Origin: Costus lasius
Taxonomy: Eukaryota; Streptophyta; Magnoliopsida; Zingiberales; Costaceae
Direction: 5' to 3'
DNA length: 64,000 bases
Assembly: GCA_027563935.2 (NCBI GenBank)
Contig: JANVAS020000203.1
Span: 124,001-188,000, forward strand
Below, one piece after another: positions 1 to 9,816 of the stretch (the first letter of the stretch is position 1; each line of letters begins with the position of its first letter). The position numbers were made by a program, and so were the translations under genes. The notes beneath the pieces are model-generated. The model saw only the letters and a program-made list of their open reading frames with translations. It ran no database searches and was not told the origin of the DNA.

Positions 1-946
1 GTTTGGTCCTCTTATTGCTTATGTTACAAATAGAACTTTCCATATCCAAGATATATAGACCATTGCACAAAGTACCCTTCCCATAGAACATATTTGCAAA
101 TGAAAAAGAACAGGAGTTCTTATTTATTTCAAATTTAAATCCTTTCCTCGCCAAGCAAGGAATGGATACAATGTTCTTTGTTAGCGAAGGTACACAAAAG
201 CAATTGTCTAGTTCTAATTGAAGTCCAGAAGGCAAGGAGAGAGTCAAAACGCCTACAGCAACAGCAGCAACCTGTGCCCCGTTTCCAACGCGTAGGTCAA
301 TCTCTCCAGGCCGCACCGATCTACTTTTCTTGAGCCCCTGCATATTTGTACAAATATGAGCTCCACATGCGGTATCCAATACCCATGACATAGAAGTAGA
401 AAGGTTGACTTCTGTAACATAAATACCTGAGCATGAAGACGAAGCCTTGCCTCTCTTCTTCTCATTCTGAAGTCGTACTATGTCCTTTATCATGTGAGGT
501 GGTCCTCCACATGAGTAGCACTTATTATTCCTTACTCTTTCCATCTTTGTTTTCAATGTATTAGTTAAGCCTTTGGGCTCAACGCACTGAATGTTTACTT
601 TGGGAGGGTTGAGCTCAACCAATGCATCAAAGAGCTGCCTTAGATTAGAAATAATTTCAGAGGCACTCTTAGATTCATATTGCCCTCTAAGCTCGGGCGA
701 CATGTTGGTTAGCATCAATTGTGCAACCTCCGAAGTATCAGCTTGATGCTTATCATAAGCATCCTTGTCAGCCGCCGAGGCCAAGCATGGAAGTGGTTCA
801 GGAATTGGCTTCTCAAGGACATATAGCTTCCTCTCGAGCTTGAGCACAATTCTCAAATTCATATACCAATCCTTTAAGTTGGATCCAACCAACTTATCCC
901 TTTCCAGGGTAGATCGCAGTGACCATCTGCCATTGTTCACAGCCAT
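1..946 (-). CDS. gag-pol: Copia gag-protease polyprotein, N-terminal 315 codons, runs off left edge
   Basis: I translated this frame by hand from the ATG at 946-944. It stays open for 315 codons to the window edge with no stop or frameshift. The N-terminus is a Copia gag (UBN2-like, with SNLKDWY and LERKLYVLE motifs). A CCHC-type zinc knuckle follows near residue 140, but its fourth ligand is Ile instead of Cys (CYSCGGPPHMIKDI). The aspartic protease motif SWVLDTACG lies near residue 190, followed by the RVGNGAQVAAVAVG block typical of Angela/BARE elements. Gag packages the RNA in virus-like particles and the protease cuts the polyprotein. The start follows a TTGTTGTAG sequence conserved in related elements. 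The degenerate knuckle is shared with the copy at 28709-30552, so it is probably a lineage trait, not decay. Confidence 0.85.
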   Translation of the reverse strand, partial: MAVNNGRWSLRSTLERDKLVGSNLKDWYMNLRIVLKLERKLYVLEKPIPEPLPCLASAADKDAYDKHQADTSEVAQLMLTNMSPELRGQYESKSASEIISNLRQLFDALVELNPPKVNIQCVEPKGLTNTLKTKMERVRNNKCYSCGGPPHMIKDIVRLQNEKKRGKASSSCSGIYVTEVNLSTSMSWVLDTACGAHICTNMQGLKKSRSVRPGEIDLRVGNGAQVAAVAVGVLTLSLPSGLQLELDNCFCVPSLTKNIVSIPCLARKGFKFEINKNSCSFSFANMFYGKGTLCNGLYILDMESSICNISNKRTK

Positions 947-2579
947 TGTTCTACAACAACCAAGAAACAGCAGATTAGTACTACTTCGAGTCATTTAAAA
1001 TGGACTTGTTTTAAATGACCATGGCTCCCACTATTTTATATTCGAATTGACAACCCACAAAGTCAATCGGGAAGTTTAAAACTTCCTAGTGAGATGGGAT
1101 CCTTATTTCACATGAGGGTTTGCGTCCCACGAGGGTGGGATGAGATGCACAAAGTAACCCATGCTTCCTAAGGTGGGCGCGCCGGCCGGTTGCTCCAAGC
1201 AACTCCCCTTGTCGAGACAGTCTGGGCATTTCATGTCCAGCGAGGGCTGGATACAACATGAAACCTTTACCTCTCAACGATGCCTCTAGACTTTCACCAT
1301 GTGCCCAGCACATGTGAACTTCCAGTCAAGTCCATTCCTAACCGTTATGCCCAGGGCCAATGAGTTTCCTTGCGAAGGCACGCCCAGGTTAAAACTGGAC
1401 TGGGGAAACCATTGCCACCACGCACTTTCTAAAGATAAGTGGGCGTGTCCCACGAGGGTGGGAAACAATTCACAACTCCACTGATCGATAGCTTAGTGAG
1501 GGCTACGCGTTAGAAGGCTACCAGACTTGATATTTTAATTGAGGGTTTTTGTTTAAGGTCTCATCATCTCAGTTTTATCTTATGTCTATCATTACAGGCA
1601 TGCAATCCTATAGTGATAACATAACGGTAAAACATTTCAGGTATGCTTCTGCAGATAATAATAAAAGCAGTAAAGGATGATGTGATCATATCCTATACAA
1701 GACATTGAACCAATCCATGCCATGAAATAGGTTCAACTCTTGTCCTAGAACTCAAGCCCGAAAAATAGACCTAACCTAGCCGACCTCTAGCTTGAACTTC
1801 AAGGTTGGCTCCAAGGTCCTTCTCTCATGGTTTAGCTCTCAAACCCTAGAGGTACACTTTAAAAGTTCCCCATAGGTTCGGCCAATGCCATGGTCTTCCT
1901 CCAAGGAAGGTGCGCCACCATGCAAGGGGCCAAGATTTCTTGCGCCACCAAGCAACCAAGCACCAGCTTGCATGCATCACCTTGCATGCTTGCGCCATCA
2001 AGCAAGATGCGAGCATCAAGGTCCAAGAAGGATGCGCCTAGCCCTTAATCTTCCTCTTAATAATAAAAAAAAATGGCACGCAGGCCGCACAAGGATACAT
2101 CGCAGGCATACAAGAGGGGCTTGACTCATGATCACAACATTATGCACAATCAAGGTATTTACTCATGCAATTCTACATGCTCATGAAAAACATAAAATCT
2201 GAAATTTTACTTTTTCATAAAACCAGTTTCTTTTTCTCATCTTCTTCTCACAAGTCTTTTGGTTTATTGCGATTTATTTTTCATGATGATTTTATAGATC
2301 CTTTCGGCTGGCAATTTTGTCAGATCAAGAGACTTGGCCAGTCCGAAGACACAATGCCCGTCCTACTTGACAAAATTACGTGCGCCTTTGATCTTTAAAT
2401 CAAACAAGAAAAATAGTCCAAAAATTCCAAAAGAGATTGAGAGGATGATAGAAACAAGAAACCCTAATTTTTCTACTTTCAGAAAAACGATTGCCATGCA
2501 TCATGCTATTTACGAAAATAGAGATATGGCATGTGAGCATGGAAGAAAAGCATAAAACATCGTTCGAGTCTTGCAAGTC
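947..2579 (-). other. 5' untranslated leader of element A
   Basis: This 1.6-kb stretch lies between the PBS and gag and has no credible coding frame. It contains three palindromic hairpins (listed separately) and, next to gag, a pyrimidine-rich tract ending TTGTTGTAG on the sense strand, which resembles a plant 3' splice site. Similar leaders occur in the copies at 7222-7941, 50239-51317 and 55570-57349. Confidence 0.7.
1119..1476 (-). other. Three-hairpin leader module, element A
   Basis: Three inverted repeats lie at 1119-1153, 1229-1263 and 1443-1476. On the sense strand the inner stems are TCCCAC/GTGGGA, TCCAGC/GCTGGA and TCCCAC/GTGGGA, each around loop CCTC. The first two have an outer stem (TTTGTG/CGCAAA and TTTCATG/CATGAAA) set off by a bulge on the 5' side. 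The outer stem of the third is weak. The same three-part module recurs at 7410-7777, 50425-50784 and 56823-57183. Confidence 0.7.
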
Positions 2580-2591
2580 GCTCTGATACCA
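2580..2591 (-). other. Primer-binding site (initiator Met-tRNA), element A
   Basis: The reverse complement reads TGGTATCAGAGC, the standard plant PBS complementary to the 3' end of initiator Met-tRNA. It abuts the inner end of the LTR at 2593. Confidence 0.9.
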
Positions 2592-3722
2592 CTATTGGGA
2601 AACCCCAGGGACATTTTACAATTTTCAGAGTTATGGACATACATTTTTTGCAGCGGAAGAATGTCCCCGAAACAGGCCAGTCGCAAAAACCCAGTGAAGA
2701 CCGCAAGCAAGGGAGTCGACACGATGAGTTAGGAAATACCTTAAGAGCAATATGGAGCGATGCCGATATAGGCGTCCAAGTGTGCGCCCTCTGCAGTCTC
2801 GCACACACGGATCTCTTGAGTTCTCTTCTTCCACGCCCGGTGCTAGCCTCGGGAAGAAGATCCAAGCCTTAGGGAGATGTTTTACTTCTCTTGCGCCACT
2901 CAGAGAAAAGATGCGCCAAGTGAAGAGGGAAAACCGCCCAAGCCGCCAAGCCCTAGATCTCCTTGCGCCAAGAGGAAAGGAGGAAGAGGGTTGCGGTTAT
3001 GGAAGATGCGCCCTTGCTCCAAGCACTCGCCCCTCTCCTTGTGTTCACGCCTTCAAGGATTAATTACACTCAAGAGGGGGCAACCAGGGTCATATTTATA
3101 GGGCAAGAGGCAGTTAGGGTAATGGCTAGGATCATGACAAGTGTAGGGCTAGGATGAGGAGGTTTGAAATAAGGAAAGTCTCCAAGACATTTCCATAATT
3201 CTCATTCAACCTTACCTTTTGTTCCCACGCCTTTCCTTGTGCGCCAAGGCCTTGCCTTGCGCCTCAAGCAATGCCAAAGAGGCATGCATTCCATCCTAGG
3301 AAGAGAGGGAGAAGTGCCCTTTACTTCCATAATGAAGCAAAGGCGCCAACATGACCTCATTATGCCCCTAGGCGCCTAATGGTTCATGTTTCTCCGCATT
3401 ATACCCTTTTAGCCTCTCATCTCTTCATGAGAACTTGTTATTGGGCCTCATTGGATAATGAGCTAGCCCAAACATCATTGCATAGGTTGATTAAGCACTT
3501 AGATCCAATCCAATGCAACCCTAATCCAAATGTGACCAACCATGGTCAAATACGGGTCAACCTGCCAAAAATGAAGTTTGGCTCCAATAACATTCTTCCA
3601 TCTCATCAGGCCCATTGGCGCTGATGAAATCTCCCAATTAGATCAGAGTTATCCAATAACTCGATCATAAGGCTTCCCGATCAATACGAGAACTCAAGTA
3701 TCAAGGTGTGCGACCCTGTAGG

Positions 3723-3811
3723 TTCCTCTGACGCTGGCAGTGCTGACCAAAGGTCATCACAAGCAGTGAGTGGCACCTAGCAGTGCATCGCTGCTACCCA
3801 GGTCGTTGGAA
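3723..3811 (-). other. LTR three-way-junction RNA-like motif, element A copy
   Basis: In plus orientation the outer stem has TTCC/GGAA, TGAC/GTCG and CTGG/CCAG. The second arm is TGACC-AAA-GGTCA and the third is GCAGTGA/TCGCTGC. CTGG/CCAG here replaces TTGG/CCAA of sister copies, a compensated change. The motif is described fully under 54636-54726. Confidence 0.7.
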
Positions 3812-4469
3812 TGGATATCGACATCGACATCCCCATCATCGCAACTAGGTACAGATGCATTACAGTCTCTTTGCCGTACTGATATCCGATTGGACAAGTG
3901 TGTCACCACTTGTTTTCATCCAATCACATGGCTATGACTAAAACAGGTTCTTACCTGGGTATGGCCATACACTCTCAGTCATAGAACCATAAAGGAGCTC
4001 CATGGATATCATACTTCCTTAGGGAAGGGGCAAATCCTATGTCTGTCCATTGATCTTCTCATATGGGTCGTGACATGCTCAATAACAACCGTTATGACCT
4101 CCCAGCTACGGCAAGGTGTTAGGTTGTATCAAAGCAAGTCCCTAACCATATAGAATGATCAATGACCTCAAGTCAAGGGATCAATGCATCTCCTGTCACT
4201 TATGAGGATAACTCATGACACCAAGTCGTAGCTTCATAGCGGGTCTATCCAGTATATCCCCAATGATATACCCATGTGTCTGCGTTAGCACCACGTGCCT
4301 AACCAGCCCACATACCAGTCTCTCAAGTACCATAGCTATCCCATATCCACTAAGGTACATCGACTGGGGATTATAATTCGAGCACAGATCCAATCTGTCT
4401 CCAGGGACATTATCATGTAAGTACACAATCGCAGGTGTAGTCAAACAATGATAATGACAATGCCAGAAT

Positions 4470-4480
4470 GATATATAAAT
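4470..4480 (-). promoter_or_regulatory. TATA-like box in LTR of element A
   Basis: The sense strand reads TTTATATATC about 65 bp inside the LTR. All Copia LTRs here have a TATA-like sequence at a similar offset, which would place most of the LTR, including its structured part, in the transcript leader. Confidence 0.5.
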
Positions 4481-4540
4481 ATCAGTGTCAAGTAGTACAT
4501 AAGTTGACCAAAACTAGGTCCTAGGGCATATACACCAACA

Positions 4541-5029
4541 GATTAAGCACCAAGGACGCTTGATGGCACATCCAAGCAAAGGGGGCACACCTCTAGGCAG
4601 CGCACCTTGCAAGGGATGTGGTGTATCAAGCAAAGAGGTGAGATACTAAGAGAGGATGGCACATGGATGTTTGGCCGAATCCTAGGAGGAGCCTAGGATT
4701 TGCGAGCTAGCTTCCTGGTGGAGATCTGAGTTGGCAAAACCCTAGGAGGAGCCTAGGGTTTGCGAGCTAGCTCATGGAGAAGACTTGGGCTGGCTAAATC
4801 TAAAGGGGATCTAGGGTTTTCCTGAATGGTGCCTTTAGGGTTCGCGAGCTGACCCATGGAGCTGAAGTCCTAGGTGGCACACCTCGGGGCCTTGGAGTAG
4901 AGCCCTTAGGGCACTCAGGGATGAGCTAAGGACTTGTTGGCATGAGCCCATGGCTCAGAATCCTTGGTAGTGCTAGGTGGCTAGGACTAGGTCTAGGGGT
5001 TTGTTACCCATGTTTTGGGCTTTGATCAC
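4541..5029. other. Unassigned spacer with short direct repeats
   Basis: About 490 bp between the head-to-head LTRs of A and A2. It holds imperfect direct repeats built on CCTAGGAGGAGCCTAGG and TTTGCGAGCTAGCT (about 4680-4860). I see no coding frame, and the parent sequence (host or older transposon) is not recognisable. Confidence 0.45.
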
Positions 5030-5111
5030 TGTTGGTGTATATGCCCTAAAGACCAATGTATGGACATGGTCAGGCATTGTTTGAATGTACTTTGATAGAA
5101 CTATTACTCTT

Positions 5112-5118
5112 TATATAG
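5112..5118 (+). promoter_or_regulatory. TATA-like box in LTR of A2
   Basis: TATATAG about 82 bp into the LTR, at the offset seen in the other Copia LTRs. Confidence 0.45.
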
Positions 5119-5768
5119 GCATGGTCGTTATTTTGCAGACTTCTCTACCTGCGTTGATGTATTGAGTTGCATAAATAATGTCCCAGGAGTTTGGATTGGA
5201 TCCATTCTCATAAGCTATCCCCAGACAAGGTACCTTAGCAAATATGGGACAGCTTTGGTACATGTGAGACTGGTGTATGGGCTGGTTAGGTGCGGGGCAC
5301 AGTAACACAGACATACAGGTGCATTGGATGCACTGGAGTGATCCACTGTGAGGATTGACTTGTCTAGTCAACAAGTCAATCTCACATGCAAGAGGTTTGC
5401 ATTGATCCTTAGACTTGAGGTATTCATGTCTAGACTTGATGATGGGTATGCTCTAATACAGTCTTACGTCTCTCCGTAATTGGGAGATCAAAACGACTGT
5501 CATTGGGCATGTCATAAGTCATGTAGAGACATGGATGACCAATAGTAGGATTTGCCCCTTCCTTATTGGAAGCATGATATCCACTCGGGGCGCCCCACCT
5601 TATTGGTGCATGACAGGAAAGTGTGGCCACACTTGTTGAGTCATGACCAATGCATTGGATAATAAACTTGAGACTAATCCAATGGCAGGATATCAGTTTA
5701 GGCAAAGGGGTCTATAATGCAATGGGAATCCTCGTTGCTTGTTAGGAGTTGTTGCCATAATGACTTAA

Positions 5769-5855
5769 GTCCTATGATATGGGTAGTAGTGATGTGTTGC
5801 TAGATACCCCTCACTACTTATGATGTTTACATCATTGCCATCATCATATGGATCC
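5769..5855 (+). other. LTR three-way-junction RNA-like motif, A2 copy
   Basis: Outer stem ATGAT+ATGG pairs with CCAT+ATCAT. The first arm is AGTAGTGA/TCACTACT with an inner GTGT-TGCTAG-ATAC hairpin, and the second arm is TGATG-TTTA-CATCA. The stem sequences differ from the other families but pairing is kept. Confidence 0.68.
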
Positions 5856-7221
5856 TACGGGGTCACACGCAATAGACTCTTGACGTTGCTTTAATCAGAA
5901 GCCTTAGGATCAAGTTATTGGATAACTTGGATCCATTTGGAAGATTTCATCAGCGCCAATGGGCCTGATGAGTTGGAAGAAAGTTATTGGGGCCAAACTT
6001 CATTTTTGGCAGGTTGACCCGAAATTGACCTAGATTGGTCACATTTGGATTAGGGTTGCATTGGATTGGATCCAATGGCTTAATCAACCTATGCCATGAA
6101 GTTTGGGCTAGCTCATTATCTAATGAGGCCCAATTATAAGTTGTCATGAAGAGGGAATTGGCTTAAAAGGGTATAATGGGGAGAAACCCAACCCCATTGG
6201 CGCCTAGGGGCATAATGGGGTGAGGGTGGCATAAAGTGCTTCCTTTGGAAGGAAGTGGCGCCTCCCCCTTCATTCTTTGATGGTATCTTGCCTCTATGGT
6301 AAGTATGGGGGCTGATATGGCTTGAGGACTCTTTTGGAAAGAGCTTGGGCGCATATGAGAAGTAAGAAGATGTTTATGGTAAAGTCTTGGAGACTTTCCT
6401 TATCTCATGAACCCTACATGCACCCAAATCCTTACACTAGCCGAATTCCTCTTGTTGCGCCTAGCCCTTCTCCTTGGATGGAAAGAATGCCTCTAAGGCA
6501 TGTCTTAGGTTGATATGGCTATTGGGCAAATAAGGATAGGTTGAATGAGGTTTATGGCAAAGTCTTGGAGACTTTCCTTACAATAAACCCCTATCATCCT
6601 AGCCGCCCACTTGGCATGATCTTGGCTCTCCCTTCCTCGCCTCTTGGCTTATAAAAGGGACCCTAGCTGCCTCCTCTCATGGTTTGAATGCTTAGTGGCG
6701 TGAACACAGATAGAGGGGCGAGAGCAAGGGCAAAGGGCGACAACATCAAAGTGGCCGCAAGTCTTCTCCTTCCTCTCCTCTTGGCGCGACTTGGAGAAGG
6801 ACTTGGTGGCGCAACTTCCTCTTAATCTTCCTCAAGGCCGAAACTCTTCTTCTCCCTCTTCTCTTGGAGTGAAGAGCATAAGGAGTTGGCGGCATCTTCC
6901 TTGCACTTGGCGCATGAACCTTAGAGGTGGCGCAAGAATAGTGAAGGAACACTAAGGCTTGATTCTCTTCCCGAGGCTAGCACCAAGCGTGGAAGGGAGC
7001 AACGATCAAGGAGTCGACGCGTGGATACTTGTAGAGGGCGAACACTTGCGCGCCTTCAACATGGCTTCGACATCTAGACAAGCAAAAGAGGTACATCTCT
7101 AACACATCCTTTTGTCTTCTCTCTCGCATGGATCCTTCGGAACGGAATATGTTTCGGGTGTAATGATTCTTCCGCTGCGTCCTGGGACTACAAAATTTTA
7201 AATTACACCCGGTATTCCCAT

Positions 7222-7941
7222 ATTTACTGTTTCTATTCCAGCATGCCATTACTGCTTTTTGGTTTTATTCCACCATAGGATTGCATGCCTGTATTGGTAG
7301 AATAAGATAAAAGCCCATGGTGCCAAGACCACAAAAATCCTCAATAAATCATATCAAGTCTCGTTACTTAGCCTTCTGACGCATAACTCTCATCAAATTA
7401 TCGATCGATGGTGCTGTGCACTGTTTCCCACCCTCGTGGGACACACCCATCTATCTTTAGGAGGCGTGTGGTGACAATAATTTCCCTAGTCCAGTTAAAA
7501 CTCTGGACGCGCCTTTTCTCAAGGAAATTGTTGGCCCTGGGTATAACAGTAAGGTCGGACTTGACTAGGATTTTTCATATGTGGTGGTTCACATGATGAA
7601 ATTTCTAGAGGCAGCCTCAAGAGGTTAAGACTTTGTGCTGTATCCAGCCCTCGTTGGACACAAAGTACCTAAACGGTCTTGAGAAGGGTAATTGCCGAGT
7701 AGCAATTGGCCGGCGAGCTTACCTCAGAAAGCATGCGTCTCCTTGTGCAGTACATCCCACCCTCGTGGGACACAAGGCCGTGTACGAAATGAGGATCCCA
7801 TCTCACTAAGGAAGTTGGGTGACTTCTCGATCAATTTTTGAGGAATATCGATTCAAATAAAATAGTGAGAAACAATCATTTATAAAATGCCAAAATAAAT
7901 GATTGATTTGTGATACTTATCTGCTCTTATCTTTGTTGTAG
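7222..7941 (+). other. Leader of A2, PBS region deleted
   Basis: Matches the inner part of the element A leader, but about 900 bp of sequence next to the LTR, including the PBS, is missing. The first recognisable common segment is the stretch around ATAGGATTGCATGCCTGTA. It ends with CTTTGTTGTAG directly before the gag ATG at 7942. Confidence 0.65.
7410..7777 (+). other. Three-hairpin leader module, A2
   Basis: Hairpins at 7410-7447, 7630-7666 and 7741-7777. Inner stems are TCCCAC/GTGGGA, TCCAGC/GTTGGA (one G-U wobble) and TCCCAC/GTGGGA with CCTC loops. Outer stems of the second and third are ACTTTGTG/CACAAAGT and CCTTGTG/CACAAGG. These are the clearest examples of the two-tier shape. Confidence 0.75.
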
Positions 7942-8139
7942 ATGGTGATACAAGCAATAATGATAGCAGACTGTCATTCCATTCCTTCTTGAGGAAGGAG
8001 AAGTTGGTTGTAACCAACTTCGAGGACTGGTACCATACTTGAGGATTGCCCTCAAGCTCGAGGAAAAGCTGTGTCTCCTTGGGCAGCCTTTTCCTGAACC
8101 CATCTCTTCTACAGCCTTGTTGACTGAAGAGGATACTTA
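7942..8139 (+). pseudogene. gag: Copia gag N-terminal remnant of A2
   Basis: Similar to the gag of element A (NFEDWY and a KLEEKLCLLGQPFPEP stretch). The frame from the conserved start position is broken by early stops and by a small deletion after the DWY motif, so the fragment reads in two frames. It stops at 8139, where the C1 LTR inserted. Confidence 0.7.
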
Positions 8140-9816
8140 TGTTGGGAATCCCCGAACCTCAAAAAAACATAAATACAGTGGAAGCAGAGGTCTGAAACAG
8201 AATTCTAGAAACACCAGGATCACTTACGAGAGAAAACCGAAGGATGTGAAGAGCAGTGCCTTATCAAGCAATTTTAGGAGCAGCCGATGATGGAGACGCA
8301 CAAGGGCCCGTCCTCTGCAATCGCACACACATGGACTCCTCGAAATCTCTCCAACCTCCATGTGTGGTGCTAGCCTCAGGAGATGAGATCCACGCCTCTG
8401 GCCTTCTCAACTTGCGCCAATGCCAAGGAGAAGAAGGGGTGTTGGCAACAAGGAGTGGATAGCACTGCCACTTGTCTCAACCCTTGATGCCGAAAAACTT
8501 TTATTATCATCACCTCCCAGACCCTCATGCTAAGGAGCAGAGGGGAGGCAACAACTAGAGACAAGAGAAGAGTCCGGTACAAAGCAATCTCCCAAGTGGG
8601 CCTCTCTATTTATAATAGCAGAGCCAGATGCACACTAGAGATTTTTCCCATGTGGGATAATGAGCATAGAAGCCTACTCACAATTAAGCGTCATGGGTTC
8701 GAATCCCCGCAGACGCAATTAATTGTAAATTGCGCCCAAGCTTATTAATTAGCCAAGAGAAAAATTCTCTTGCCAATTAATAATTTTATTTTAGTCATGT
8801 GACTAAAGTGCCAAGCCCAAACTTGCACAAAGACCCTTGTTTGACTCATTTTGACAACACAGGTCAATAGAGGTCAAACGTGGTCTACTAGAGTCAACTA
8901 GTGGTCAAACATGAACTAAAATAAAATATCATCTCTTCAATAAAAGTATCAATGCACCAGTTCCCCAAAAAGATCCGTATCACACAATGATTCGATCAGA
9001 GGCTAAACGATCAGTATGAGAACACAAGTATCTAGGTGTGCGACCCTGTAGGTTCTTCAGACGTTGGCAGTGATGACTAAATCATCACAAGCAATGAGTG
9101 GCACCTAGCAGTACATCATTGCTACCCAAGTCATCAGAATGATGTCATCATCGACATCCCCAAAAACTGTGACAAAGTACAAGTGCAGCTTTGTCCATTT
9201 GCCAATTGATGTACAGAATGATGTACCTGGGTATGGCCATACACTTTCAGTCATCAATATAAGGGCGCAATGGACAATCAAGCTTCCCTGAAAGGAAGGG
9301 GCAAATCCTCTATTAGCACATTGAATCCCTCATACGGCTTATGACATACCCAATGACAACCGTTATGACTTCCCTTTCACGGCGAAACGTTAGGTTGCAT
9401 GAAAGTACATCAACCACTGTATAGAGATACCAATGCCCTCAAGTCTAGGACAAGTGCAACTATGTCACTGTGATATTCATCTCGTGACATGGAGATGAAT
9501 CCTCACGGCGGGTCAGTCCAGTATATCTCCCTTGATATACCCATATGCTTGCGTTAGTAACCCGTGCTCAACCAGTGCATATATCGGTCTCAAGTGAATT
9601 ATAGCTGTCCCATATCCACTATGATTCTCGACCAGGGATAAACACAGAGACTAGATTAAATCTATCTCTTAGGGACATTGTATATGCAAATGTACATATG
9701 CGCAGATGTACAAACTTGCATAACAACGACAATGCCAGGATAACTCATCTATCAACTAGATGTGATACACATATCCCAATGGACCATCCTGAGGTCCTAG
9801 GGCATAAACACTAATA
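8140..9816 (-). repeat. 3' LTR of Copia remnant C1 (family 3)
   Basis: Plus orientation starts TGTTGGGAATCCCC and ends CATAAACACTAATA, followed at once by ATCTCCCACTTGCAC, the reverse complement of the polypurine tract. That fixes it as a 3' LTR of a minus-strand element. About 310 bp around 8660-8965 are absent from the sister LTR at 15405. This extra part holds a tRNA T-arm-like sequence (GGGTTCGAATCCC) near 8695-8707. Confidence 0.8.
9053..9139 (-). other. LTR three-way-junction RNA-like motif, C1 copy
   Basis: In plus orientation: outer stem TTCT/AGAA, GAC/GTC and TTGG/CCAA; arms TGATGA-CTAAA-TCATCA and GCAATGA/TCATTGC. GCAATGA/TCATTGC replaces GCAGTGA/TCGCTGC of family 1 with pairing kept. 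Confidence 0.7.

Larger units (their letters stand above)
1..4540 (-). mobile_element. Copia element A (Angela/BARE type), left part outside window
   Basis: A minus-strand LTR retrotransposon. In plus coordinates it reads protease/gag (1-946), a long untranslated leader (947-2579), the primer-binding site (2580-2591) and the 5' LTR (2593-4540). The rest of pol and the 3' LTR lie left of the window. The layout matches the complete Copia element at 53872-62949, which also has about 1.8 kb between PBS and gag. The left TSD copy is not visible, so intactness cannot be judged beyond the open gag-protease frame. Confidence 0.9.
2593..4540 (-). repeat. 5' LTR of element A (Copia family 1)
   Basis: A 1948-bp LTR bounded by the PBS on the left and CCAACA on the right. 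On the sense strand it begins TGTTGGTGTATATGCCC. Its other end is TATTGGG in plus orientation where sister LTRs (23550, 30553, 53384) have TGTTGGG, so one terminal base has mutated. It carries a TATA-like box, a GTATGGCCATAC palindrome at 3959-3970, the three-way-junction motif at 3723-3811 and the CTTCCGCTGC motif near its 3' end. Confidence 0.88.
5030..7221 (+). repeat. 5' LTR of element A2 (diverged Copia family 1)
   Basis: Starts TGTTGGTGTATATGCCC, the same 5' end as the element A LTR, and decays to CCCGGTATTCCCATA where family members end in GGTTTCCCAACA. At about 2.2 kb it is the longest LTR in the window. It has a TATATA box at 5112-5118, a GTGTGGCCACAC palindrome at 5621-5632, the three-way-junction motif at 5769-5855 and CTTCCGCTGC at 7169-7178. 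The 3' boundary is uncertain by several bases. Confidence 0.72.

Noticed and set aside
253..465. 70-codon minus frame (also 30082-30294)
   Set aside because: Out-of-frame shadow of the Copia protease; the real frame is the one ending in the RVGNGAQ block.
9130..9139. CTGATGA on the sense strand of the LTR motif, as in a hammerhead ribozyme (retrozyme)
   Set aside because: No GAAA box and no stem I/III arrangement around it; the bases are part of the closing stem of the three-way junction, and family 2 lacks the heptamer.
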